64,000 bases of DNA from contig NZ_MUXX01000005.1 in assembly GCF_002015045.1 (NCBI RefSeq), forward strand, positions 27,618 through 91,617. Direction: 5' to 3'. The first letter of the stretch is position 1, and every line of letters begins with the position of its first letter. The notes below the pieces were generated by a model. That model was given only the letters and a program-made list of their open reading frames with translations. It was not told the origin of the DNA and did no database searches. Below are positions 40,447-48,600 of the stretch, in pieces. Made by a program: the position numbers and the translations under genes. This stretch comes from Haemophilus paraphrohaemolyticus (GTDB taxonomy: Bacteria; Pseudomonadota; Gammaproteobacteria; Enterobacterales; Pasteurellaceae).

Positions 40447-42180
40447 CTAAATGCTATTTATGCGCCATATCTGGCTAGCATATTTAGATAGCATATGAGC
40501 CCTTTTCTCTATATTACGAACATCCCAACTATCATTAATAGTATCAAGTGAAGTTAAGAGTTCAGATACTTGTTGAAATTTACTTTGCTTATACAATACT
40601 TTTTTCTCATTAAAACTTTTATTCTCTGCATCTTTATTCAAGGATTTTTCCAATAACATCATATTTCCAACATGATAGATATATTTCTCTCTATCACTAG
40701 CATCTATACTAGACCAAGTATCATTTGGATTCTGAGGTAAAATATGTTCTATTGTTATAGAGTCATCATTGATATCCGACCTAATTCTACTTTTTTCTTT
40801 TTCTATCTCTGAATAAATATATCTTGCAATTTTATTATTCTTTGAATCTCTAGTAATAATTACTTTATTTTCAAATAGTGATGAAAATTGCTTATCTGAA
40901 AGATAATAATCTTTTAATGCTCTAGCTACATCAAGAGCATTCTTTAATTTCCCAGATTCTATATTTTGAGCAGTAGTAAAATATACTTTTTCAGGATCTC
41001 CTAAGGGTTGGTTACCAATTACTGTATATCTAAAGACAATAATTGATAAATAGGATAATGTTTTCTGGAATTCTTGTTCAGTTAATTTTCTCTTAGCTGA
41101 CATAACCAATGGATAGTGCTGTTTTATTCTGAATAATTTTAATAATTTAGATGAATCTATCTCTGATTTATTAGAACTAGACAATAACTCTTGCTCTGGC
41201 GAAACACATAGTAAATAAGCATCTAAGTTTTGATCCATATCACTAATTAGTTTAAAAGTATCTTCTCTAGATTTTATTTTATTCCTAATTGTTTTAAATA
41301 AATTCATATGTCTAACAAAATCATACTTACTTAACCAAAACACCCTTAAATAATCAGATATATTATTATTACCCAATCTATTCAAGATTCTATTCCATTT
41401 TTCTTCCAACTCTTCAACTTCAGAGCTAGAATCTTCAATATTTGGATTATCCACAATCGAAAAAAGATAATTTTTTAATAAATCTGTTGAAGAAAGTTTT
41501 ACCCCTCTAGCATTTAGCGTTTCAAATACTTTATATGCATTTAGCTCATTAGTTACAGTAATTACCGTAAAAAACAAATTATCAACAATACTTTCAACAA
41601 ATCTTGCAATCTCCGCTCCTTTATTCGGCTTAGATTTAATATGAAAATCGAGTTTATCATAAAAAAAAGTAAATGATTTTCTTAGACGATGCTCACTTTC
41701 ATTGAAACCTCTTTTCGGTAAATCGTCAATTAAAGGGACGATATAATCCTTGTAGTATCTATCATTATGCCTATTTAATACTAATTTATTTTTATTTATT
41801 AATGTGACACTATCTTGATAACCAATAAATCTAGTTCGTATACTATCAAGTCTATTTTTATTATCATCAGAGTCTATATTATCTTCTATTAATCTTTTAA
41901 GCATTTTCATTGCCGCCAATATTATTAGAGATAAAGTTGTGATTCTTTGTTGCCCATCGATAACATTAAAGGTGTTTTTACCTACTGATTGCAAAACCAA
42001 ATATCCCATATAATGAGCCTCATCCTCTCTCAGAGATGTATCAATATCTTCCCATAACTCGCTCCATTCATCATTTCCCCAACTATAATCACGTTGAAAT
42101 TTTGGTATTTTAAAAACCACTCTATCAGAAATAAGTTTACTAAATGAATTATTTTCAGTATTGAAATTTGTAATAGACAT
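40447..42180 (-). CDS. DUF262/DUF1524 protein, GmrSD-like type IV restriction enzyme
   Basis: 577 residues. N-terminal DUF262 (ParB-like NTPase) with FKIPKFQRDYSWG (~24-36) and NVIDGQQRITTLSL (D75-R79). A long helical middle, then the C-terminal DUF1524 HNH-like nuclease (~470-550) with TIEHILPQNPNDTW and HVGNMMLLEKSLN. Fused single-chain relatives cut DNA with modified bases from phages. Markedly more AT-rich than the neighbouring hsd genes. Lies on the same strand as hsd, beyond IS copy 2; the two together form a small restriction island. Which modification it senses cannot be told. Confidence 0.85.
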   Translation of the reverse strand: MSITNFNTENNSFSKLISDRVVFKIPKFQRDYSWGNDEWSELWEDIDTSLREDEAHYMGYLVLQSVGKNTFNVIDGQQRITTLSLIILAAMKMLKRLIEDNIDSDDNKNRLDSIRTRFIGYQDSVTLINKNKLVLNRHNDRYYKDYIVPLIDDLPKRGFNESEHRLRKSFTFFYDKLDFHIKSKPNKGAEIARFVESIVDNLFFTVITVTNELNAYKVFETLNARGVKLSSTDLLKNYLFSIVDNPNIEDSSSEVEELEEKWNRILNRLGNNNISDYLRVFWLSKYDFVRHMNLFKTIRNKIKSREDTFKLISDMDQNLDAYLLCVSPEQELLSSSNKSEIDSSKLLKLFRIKQHYPLVMSAKRKLTEQEFQKTLSYLSIIVFRYTVIGNQPLGDPEKVYFTTAQNIESGKLKNALDVARALKDYYLSDKQFSSLFENKVIITRDSKNNKIARYIYSEIEKEKSRIRSDINDDSITIEHILPQNPNDTWSSIDASDREKYIYHVGNMMLLEKSLNKDAENKSFNEKKVLYKQSKFQQVSELLTSLDTINDSWDVRNIEKRAHMLSKYASQIWRINSI

Positions 42181-42365
42181 ATTTTACCTTTATTGAATTA
42201 ATAATTACCTAGATGTTTTCTTGCATTTCTAAAAACCAACACCCAAACAACATTTGTAGACAATTTTGATACCATAAATTTTACTAAACGCGTGCTATTC
42301 ATATTCTTATCATCACGACAATTAATATATGATTATTATTCAACTGCTTCTTTTTGTATCTTAGG

Positions 42366-42399
42366 AAAAAGACTTGCCATTTATCTCAGCAAGCCTTTT
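42366..42399 (-). terminator. Terminator after the broken DUF417 gene
   Basis: On the minus strand AAGGCTTGC/GCAAGTCTT (one mismatch), 12-base loop, then TTTTT. The 180 bases from here to the DUF262 start are AT-rich, without further signal. Confidence 0.6.
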
Positions 42400-42410
42400 A
42401 AATAAACTAA

Positions 42411-43039
42411 TTAAGCAAATTGCTTTTTATTCTCTAAATAACGTTTCTCACATTCTGCTGCAGCAACTAAGCCGCCTGCCATCATAATAATATCTTTAAT
42501 CACGAGTCGGCCAGCACCTGAGAGATATGGGAAGCCATAATTAGGTGTTGGGAAGTCCCCACCTAAATTCGGCCCCCAGGTTTCTGGCGTAAATATCAGG
42601 AACGACAGCGTGACTATCGACATACCAAACGTGAGTAAGCCTCCAAATAGTCCGAGTGTTGGAGACCAAATACCTGCTAATACTAAAATACCAATTGTCA
42701 CAATGATTGCGCCAATAATATAAGAAGCGGTATAGGTGCCGTTGGCTTTATGCCATTCGATATTTTTTGCGACCATTTTGCCTTCAGGTTTTTATATAAG
42801 GTATATTCTTTCACTAAAACACCCTTATCATTTGTCACTTCATTTGCACCGTTTTTGTAAAGGAAGCTTAAGAAAGGACTATTTGACACAAAGTGTGCGA
42901 TACCATCTGCCTCATATTGGCAAACTTTTAAGCCGCCAATCTAAACCATCACAACACAAATAGCAATGCGGATAAAGTTAATAAATTGACGTTGCAATGG
43001 CGCAACAATATTAGCTAGCAATGTAACTAAACTACTCAT
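42411..43039 (-). pseudogene. DUF417 (YkgB-like) membrane protein, disrupted
   Basis: Read from the ATG at 43039, the protein begins MSSLVTLLANIVAPLQRQFINFIRIAICVVMV and meets TAG (42941-42943) where homologues have Trp (MWIG). It resumes as IGGLKVCQYEADGIAHFVSNSPFLSF and changes frame near 42775. It continues VAKNIEWHKANGTYTASYIIGA to a normal end with YLSGAGRLVIKDIIMMAGG. Two independent lesions mean it is not functional. The family comprises four-helix inner-membrane proteins, some linked to reactive chlorine or copper stress. Confidence 0.8.
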
Positions 43040-43100
43040 TAAGAACTCCTCATATAGTTCAATTGATATTACGGACAAAATATCCAAGAATTGTTCAGTA

Positions 43101-43134
43101 TAAAAAAGAGATACTGACTCACCCAGTATCTCTT
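43101..43134 (-). terminator. Terminator of the purL remnant
   Basis: Perfect 11-bp stem AAGAGATACTG/CAGTATCTCTT with a 7-base loop, followed on the minus strand by TTTTTTATA, 34 bases past the purL stop. Probably the native purL terminator. Confidence 0.85.
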
Positions 43135-43167
43135 ATTTTGTATTAATTTTCTGTGAGCAATTTCACA

Positions 43168-43945
43168 TTATTTGAAATTCACTCTCGCATTTCTAAAAAT
43201 TCGCATCCAAGCACCATCTTCAGACCAATTTTCTGGATACCATGAGTTGCTCACGGCACGGAATACACGTTCTGGGTGAGGCATCATCGCGGCAATACGG
43301 CCATCGACGTTAGAAATTGAATGCCTAATGCCGAACCATTTAGGTTGGCTGGATAGGTTTCAGTCACGTTTAAACGGCTGTCGATATATTGTGCAACAAT
43401 CAAGTTTTGCGCTTGAAGTGCGGTCAAATTCTCAGGTGTTTTGAATTCTACGCATCCTTCGCCATGAGAAACGGCAATCAGCATATGTGAGCCCGCCATG
43501 CCTTTAAACCACAATGAGTTGGTGTCGGTGATTTTCACCATCGCGGCACGAGCTTCAAAGCGTTCTGACTTATTACGCACGAAACGTGGCCAATTTTCTG
43601 CACCAGGGATAATTTCCGCAAGAGTGGAGATAAATTGACAGCCGTTACATACGCCTAATGAAAGGGTGTTTTCATTGGCGAAGAATTGGCTGAATTGATC
43701 GCGTAATTGTGGGTTAAATAAAATGGATTTCGCCCAGCCACCACCTGCACCTAATACGTCACCATAAGAGAAACCACCACAAGCCACCATCGCATTGAAG
43801 TCGTTTAAGTTGTAACGGCCTGCCATTAAATCACTCATGTGAACATCAATCGCGGCAAAGCCTGCACGGTCAAAGGCCGCTGCCATTTCAACGTGGCTGT
43901 TTACACCTTGTTCCCGCAATACGGCTACTTTCGGTTTCACATACG
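43168..43945 (-). pseudogene. purL: purL remnant: C-terminal glutaminase domain only, with a frameshift
   Basis: The minus strand encodes the last ~260 residues of phosphoribosylformylglycinamidine synthase: [19 protein letters not shown], the nucleophile CNGCQF, and then HGEG. Near 43320 the frame breaks; the other frame continues [17 protein letters not shown]...ARVNFK to a stop at 43168. About 1,040 N-terminal codons are missing. The coding remnant meets what looks like the original promoter, with a PurR box, only ~60 bases upstream, so the gene was gutted in place. A Haemophilus-type uptake core lies inside (43416-43424). A complete purL must exist elsewhere if the cell makes purines. Confidence 0.88.
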
Positions 43946-44006
43946 GGTACCTTTGAGTTGTGTTTGAGGTAAAAATCGCGGGCTATTATAAAGGAAAAAC
44001 ACCAAA

Positions 44007-44022
44007 ACGAAAACGTTTGCGT
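44007..44022. promoter_or_regulatory. PurR operator (PUR box)
   Basis: ACGAAAACGTTTGCGT differs from the consensus ACGCAAACGTTTGCGT at one position. With TATAAT on the minus strand at 43985-43990 it marks the old purL promoter. It also lies 95 bases before the divergent methyltransferase gene. Confidence 0.85.
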
Positions 44023-44116
44023 CAATCATTTTCAAATGATTTTCAGTGGGAGAAAGCATATAATCAGCAAGCAATTCAAAACAATCTGAAAACTAACCGC
44101 ACTTTGGGGCGTCACT

Positions 44117-44914
44117 ATGATCATCAACGACATCAATTTCAACGATCTCTATCAACAACATCTAAAATCCTGTAATCACTATAATCTTCCACCAACAAAG
44201 TGGGATAAAAAAGCCCCTAAAATGGCTGAGAATTTAGTGGGCAAACCAAGTCGTTATAATGAAACGTTACTCAAAGCCATGAATGTGCAACCCAATGAAA
44301 CAGTGTTAGATATCGGCTGTGGCCCCGGCACGTTTGTGATTCCTTTAGCCCAACAATGCCAAGCTGTGTATGCCCTCGATTACAGCCAAGGCATGTTGGA
44401 TATGGTGCAGCAATACAAAGAAAAGCATCAACTGAATAATATTACGCTTCTACATAAATCATGGTCGGATAACTGGGATGATGTGCCTCAAGCGGATGTT
44501 ATACTCGCCTCTCGCTCAACGCTTGTGGATGATTTGGATGACATGATTGAAAAGCTGCAAAGTAAGGCAAAAAAACGCGTCTTTTTAACCTCGGTGACAC
44601 AACGCCATTTTCTCGATGAAGGCGTATTTGAAGCCATTGGTCGTGATGATGTGGGCTTTCCGACTTATATTTATTTAGTCAATCATCTTTACCAAAAAGG
44701 TATTCACGCGAATGTGAGTTTTATTGAAACTGAATCAGGCTATTTCCAAGGTGAAACCTTTGAGGATTTATTAAATTCTGTGGAGTTTTCTCTCGGCAAT
44801 CTAACCGAAAAAGAAAAACAAAATTTAGCTCACTTCTATCAACACAAACAAATAAACAATGAACCAATAAAACATGGACAACGCCAATGGGCATTGATTT
44901 GGTGGGAGGTTTAA
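44117..44914 (+). CDS. Class I SAM-dependent methyltransferase
   Basis: 265 residues with the SAM motif VLDIGCGPGTF (63-73), the acidic motif II YALDYSQGML, and ADVILASRSTLVDD as motif IV. N-terminal ~50 residues are a helical lid. Small-molecule type rather than DNA type; substrate unknown. Ribosome site GGGG lies ~10 bases upstream, and a Haemophilus-type uptake core (44096-44104) is just before the start. Ends a few bases before IS copy 3. Its promoter region is the purL side with the PUR box, so its native neighbour in the donor was purL. Confidence 0.82.
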   Translation: MIINDINFNDLYQQHLKSCNHYNLPPTKWDKKAPKMAENLVGKPSRYNETLLKAMNVQPNETVLDIGCGPGTFVIPLAQQCQAVYALDYSQGMLDMVQQYKEKHQLNNITLLHKSWSDNWDDVPQADVILASRSTLVDDLDDMIEKLQSKAKKRVFLTSVTQRHFLDEGVFEAIGRDDVGFPTYIYLVNHLYQKGIHANVSFIETESGYFQGETFEDLLNSVEFSLGNLTEKEKQNLAHFYQHKQINNEPIKHGQRQWALIWWEV

Positions 44915-44921
44915 GAAAAAG

Positions 44922-45666
44922 TGATCCGCCTAAATATTGAGCTCGGTATTGCACTGGGCTCAATCCTTTGAACCACTTTACCCTTTAACATCTTTACCCA
45001 TTCCGCCGAGCCATACTATACACCTTGGTCGCTATGAATAATCGGGCATTCTGTCGGTTTAAGCCGACTAAGCCCTTATTCTAACCTCTTTTTTACCAAT
45101 GAAAACTTCGGGCGTGTCGCAAAGTTATAGGCAATAATTTCTCGGTTAGCCAAATCCATCAACGGTGAAAAATAAAGCTTTTCTTGCCCAACATGAAATT
45201 CCGTTACATCCGTTCCCCATTTTTGATTGAGTGCCGTTGCTGTAAAATCACGATTCAGCAAATTCGGGGCAATATGCGATGTTTTTCCATGTTTTCCATG
45301 CCTTTTCTTGCGTAAAATGGAATGAATACCTAACTCGTTCATCAGCTTTAACACCTTTTATGATTCAAATGGCCCCCCCTTTGGCGTAGTTTAAACGCCA
45401 TGGGGCGATAACCATCTCGTTTTCTGTTCTTTTTATACAGCGATAAAATAGCTTCTTTAGCTTCGTGATAATTTCGCTTAATCTCTTTATAGTAAAAGCT
45501 TGAGCGAGGCATTTTAGCCACACGAAGTAAATCATTGAAGTTTAGCCACCTCACGGATACCATAATCCTGTTCGGTGACGAGTTTGATAATTTTCAAACA
45601 AAATTGATAAGAGTAGGACATAATCTGCACCTCAAAATAGGTGTCCAGGTTTTGGGGTGCAGATCA
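44922..45666 (-). mobile_element. IS3-family element, copy 3 (degenerate, 745 bp)
   Basis: Right end GGTGCAGATCA is intact; left end TGATCCGCC has lost ~26 bases compared with copy 2. orfA is cut after ~30 codons and joined to orfB. The first half of orfB is readable: PRSSFYYKEIKRNYHEAKEAIL, a frameshift, then WGTDVTEF with the first catalytic Asp and MDLANREIIAYN. The later half is broken by stops and deletions (IIHSDQG followed by a stop, and no ESFF segment). Not able to make transposase. Confidence 0.85.
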
Positions 45667-45709
45667 AGCGGTGAAATTTGTAAAAGAAATTGCAAATTTC
45701 ACCGCTTGT
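45665..45709. repeat. Uptake-signal dyad at the right edge of the island
   Basis: CAAGCGGTGAAATTTG / CAAATTTCACCGCTTG; one base in the loop differs from the dyad at 31254. The first two bases (CA) are also the last two of IS copy 3. It would terminate the Slam gene. Confidence 0.8.
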
Positions 45710-45724
45710 TGTTTCAAAAGGGAG

Positions 45725-47149
45725 CTAAAAATCTTTCTCTACTGACACAAACCACTCGCTACTTTCTCTGGAATAGAACGCAGGAATATTGCTATCAATT
45801 TTACGGTAGCGATAATTCAACTTCGGCACAAAACCTTGCCATTGCAAACGGTTATGCCACACCGACACATTCAAGCTATATTCTTTATCTTGACGTTTTT
45901 TGGTTGGAAAATAAAAATTCTCCGCACGAAAATCTCGCTTCACATAACGTAAGCTAACACGGCTGACAAACTCTTTAATCTCCCACACCGAACCAATATT
46001 CACCCCACGGCGAAGAGAAGATTCTGCTTTATCTTTACTATGATCAACACTGCCTTCCACACCACTAAAAAGCAACCAATTCGGCTTGGCTTGATAGCTT
46101 AACGAAAGTGAAACACCGTTTAAGTAACCATTATGACGGCGAGCCACGCTTTCTTGTGCATAGCGTTTTTGCGTATGCGAAAAAGATCCTGACATTGCCC
46201 AGTAAGCAGTCAATTCTCGACGAAAATCTGCAACTGCACCAAAATTTTTGCTATAACATGGTGAGCCGAGCCAATTCTGTTCAAAAAATGGGGAAAATCC
46301 GACTGCTTGCAATGCAGAACGGTATCGATAACCGAGCGAGGCATACAGCGATTTTTCGCTATAATCTTGGTTATCCCAATAATGCACCCCACCAAAACGA
46401 CCATTTGCTGTAACAAAATGATTGCCGGATATGTTCAATTCACGGTTTACACCCACACTGTAGCGAAAACCGTGTGCCTTTTGCGGCAAGGAGTCCGCAT
46501 CTTTTTTAAATCTCAATCCTCCCAATATAATATCTTGCTGAGAAGAGGCGTTGTTTATGTTATCGGTTTGGGTATATTGTAGCTCCATATCAGGCTGCCA
46601 GCTTTGCCGCTCCGCCATTGCTTGCATATAACGTTCGGTAAGCTGCTGCATTTGTGGTGAAAGTTCGGGCTTAGCACGTTCTAACTCTGCTTTCGCCTGG
46701 CGATATTGCTTGTTTTCAAACAACATCACACCCAAATCAAAACGCGGATAAGCTAACTCTGGCTTCTCGGCTAAAATCTGCTGATAAAGCGAAATTACCT
46801 GTGGGTATTCTTTTTCTGCCCGCAACATCGCCCCCATTGCGTAACGATAAAGCGTTTCATCATAATTCGCCTGCTGTTGATACAACGGCAGTAGCTGCTT
46901 CAACAAATGCCATTGTTGCTTTACTACACCATTGTTAATCAACTTCTCGAGCTTGGTTTTGGTGCTATCTGCATCAGAAAGGGCAAATGAAGATGTGGGT
47001 ACACTCTCTGCTTTAGACTGCGTTTTTATTTGCGGCTCTGCCTGTTTTGGCAAAACGTTGTTCTCAAAGAATACAGGTTGAGGTGCGTGAAAGGTTTCTG
47101 CTTGTGTTGCAAGCGGTAGAATAATAAGGAAATTTGCGAGTTTTTTCAT
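45725..47149 (-). CDS. Surface lipoprotein assembly modifier (Slam)
   Basis: 474 residues. Signal peptide 1-17 (ILPLATQAE), a proline/serine-rich spacer, a TPR-like helical domain (~60-200: LLPLYQQQANYDETLYRYAMGAML, YPRFDLGVMLFENKQYRQAKAELERA) and a 14-strand-type DUF560 beta-barrel (~205-474) ending in aromatic F as outer-membrane proteins do. Slam proteins move lipoproteins such as TbpB to the outer face of the outer membrane. Downstream of, and in the same direction as, a lipoprotein gene with the client-type barrel, its probable cargo. A hairpin lies between the two genes, so Slam may have reduced or separate expression. Confidence 0.9.
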   Translation of the reverse strand: MKKLANFLIILPLATQAETFHAPQPVFFENNVLPKQAEPQIKTQSKAESVPTSSFALSDADSTKTKLEKLINNGVVKQQWHLLKQLLPLYQQQANYDETLYRYAMGAMLRAEKEYPQVISLYQQILAEKPELAYPRFDLGVMLFENKQYRQAKAELERAKPELSPQMQQLTERYMQAMAERQSWQPDMELQYTQTDNINNASSQQDIILGGLRFKKDADSLPQKAHGFRYSVGVNRELNISGNHFVTANGRFGGVHYWDNQDYSEKSLYASLGYRYRSALQAVGFSPFFEQNWLGSPCYSKNFGAVADFRRELTAYWAMSGSFSHTQKRYAQESVARRHNGYLNGVSLSLSYQAKPNWLLFSGVEGSVDHSKDKAESSLRRGVNIGSVWEIKEFVSRVSLRYVKRDFRAENFYFPTKKRQDKEYSLNVSVWHNRLQWQGFVPKLNYRYRKIDSNIPAFYSRESSEWFVSVEKDF

Positions 47150-47255
47150 GATATTACAGATGAGAAAAGAAATGATGAATTATAGGTTTGCAATTAAAAA
47201 TGAACCATATACTTGCTGTTATGATAAGTTACCTTGTTGGGGTATGATGAAAAAT

Positions 47256-47288
47256 AAATGCCGTTTAAATCCACTTCAAACGGCATTT
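47256..47288. terminator. Hairpin between the lipoprotein and Slam genes
   Basis: AAATGCCGTTT/AAACGGCATTT perfect 11-bp stem, 11-base loop, T-rich on either side. Probable terminator or partial attenuator between client and translocon. Confidence 0.75.
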
Positions 47289-47291
47289 TCT

Positions 47292-47360
47292 TGTAGGGGT
47301 AAATCGCATTTGCTCTAAAACATCGGTGGAATATCAGAGCGAATGTAATTCTCCCCTACA
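47292..47360. repeat. TGTAGGGG inverted-repeat element
   Basis: 69 bp with arms TGTAGGGGTAAATCGCATT and a similar inverted AATGTAATTCTCCCCTACA (a few mismatches). Sits just after the lipoprotein stop. Same general design as the elements at 25710 and 51768. Confidence 0.65.
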
Positions 47361-47366
47361 GAAAGG

Positions 47367-48467
47367 TTATTTTTGAATTTCACCGCGGGTGCCACCTAAA
47401 CCAAACTCAAATTTATTATGATCGTTTTTTGTTGTTCCAGCTGTTTTTCTCTTTTCTTCCATAGAGAAAGTTGCTAAACCAGAAACTTCTTCTGCATTAG
47501 GACCAAAGAATCCTAATTGATAGTGACCATCAACTAAATGATTATAAGATGATTCTGCTTTTCCTTCTACGCCAATAATATTATTACCTTTTAAATTAAT
47601 ACGCTTAATATCTGCTTCTTGTAAGGTTAATTTTCCTGAGCCGCCCATTTCAGTTAATCTACCTTGACCTTTTTTAATATTAAAATTTACGTTATATATA
47701 AATGTTGCGGTAGCTCCATTAAAAAATCCTTGCCCCATATAGGTGGCTTTTCCATTCGTTGGAATATTTTTCTCCTCGGTTGCTAAACCTGCAACATCCA
47801 CATCATAAGCATACCATTCAGGTGTTAAATCAACATCATTTTGAATATTCTCACTTTCAGTATTTGCAATAACAATAGAGTAGGGTTGATTATAAATATA
47901 TGTTCCTCCAGAAAATTTAGTTAATTTACCATCTTGAGATATGCTTTGTTTGCTACGATCAATATATCCGATTTCATTATTGCCTAAGTGATAAGGAAGT
48001 GCCTGCCCTATTTTTGTTTCTTTTATTGATTGTGCTTTTAATAATCCTGCTTGGTATTCCTCGGCTTTACGGGCTTCTTCAGCTTTGCGAGCTTCTTCAG
48101 CTTTACGAGCCTCTTCAGCTTTACGAGTTTCTTCGGCTTTACGAGCCTCTTCAGCTTTACGGGCTTCTTCAGCTTTGCGAGCTTCTTCGGCTTTACGAGC
48201 TTCTTCGGCTTTACGGGCTTCTTCAGCCTTGCGGGCTTCTTCAGCTTTGCGAGCTTCTTCGGCTTTACGAGCTTCTTCAGCTTTACGAGCCTCTTCAGCT
48301 TTACGAGCTTCTTCAGCTTTCTTAGCATCAGTTACTTGCTGACGATTTTGTTCATTTTGAGCGGTTGGTTGATTGGTGTTTAGTGTGCTTGAATTGCCAC
48401 CACTACTTCCACAGCCTGTTAATACAGCTAAAAGTGCTGTTGCAATAGTTACATTTTTTAATTTCAT
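47367..48467 (-). CDS. Slam-dependent-type surface lipoprotein with KAEEAR repeats and a TbpB-like barrel
   Basis: 366 residues from ATG 48467, chosen for its TGAGGTTCCT site and the clean lipoprotein signal; a longer frame from 48611 runs into the regulator's promoter. Lipobox LTGC (Cys19) and a Ser/Asn/Thr-rich tether are followed by about 15 units of KAEEAR (~47-137), a rigid charged helix. The C-terminal beta-barrel (~165-366) has GFFGPNAEEVSGLATF and the ending GLGGTRGE, hallmarks of the TbpB-type handle barrel used by Slam clients. It likely projects the barrel from the cell surface. Ligand unknown (haem, metal, host protein or complement factor are the family's options). Confidence 0.85.
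   Translation of the reverse strand: MKLKNVTIATALLAVLTGCGSSGGNSSTLNTNQPTAQNEQNRQQVTDAKKAEEARKAEEARKAEEARKAEEARKAEEARKAEEARKAEEARKAEEARKAEEARKAEEARKAEETRKAEEARKAEEARKAEEARKAEEYQAGLLKAQSIKETKIGQALPYHLGNNEIGYIDRSKQSISQDGKLTKFSGGTYIYNQPYSIVIANTESENIQNDVDLTPEWYAYDVDVAGLATEEKNIPTNGKATYMGQGFFNGATATFIYNVNFNIKKGQGRLTEMGGSGKLTLQEADIKRINLKGNNIIGVEGKAESSYNHLVDGHYQLGFFGPNAEEVSGLATFSMEEKRKTAGTTKNDHNKFEFGLGGTRGEIQK
48058..48325. repeat. In-frame 18-bp tandem repeat coding KAEEAR, about 15 units
   Basis: The unit GCTTTACGAGCTTCTTCA (plus strand) repeats every 18 bp from ~48058 to ~48325, with a few silent changes and one unit coding EETR. The terminal unit codes KKAEE. Copy-number changes keep the reading frame, so length varies without loss of the barrel. 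Confidence 0.95.
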
Positions 48468-48600
48468 AGGAACCTCAATAAATAAAAGTAGGAGAAAAAA
48501 TCCAAAAGAATTATAATTTTGGTCGAAATTATGTACAATCAACCAACAATTACAGCCAGTTACCGAATTAAGGTAGCTATTTACCTTGAGAGAGCAGTGT

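Noticed and set aside
43960..44175. Plus-strand frame of 71 codons over the PUR box and start of the methyltransferase
   Set aside because: It is low-complexity basic sequence made by reading the operator region and overlaps the methyltransferase start in another frame; no ribosome site.
31300..45666. Composite transposon carrying the restriction genes
   Set aside because: Three IS copies flank the blocks, but all are defective, lie in one orientation and show no direct target repeats, so transposition of the whole unit is not demonstrated.
47999..48383. Several long frames on both strands across the KAEEAR repeat
   Set aside because: An 18-bp repeat without stops opens all frames; only the minus-strand lipoprotein frame has a start site, signal peptide and domain beyond the repeat.
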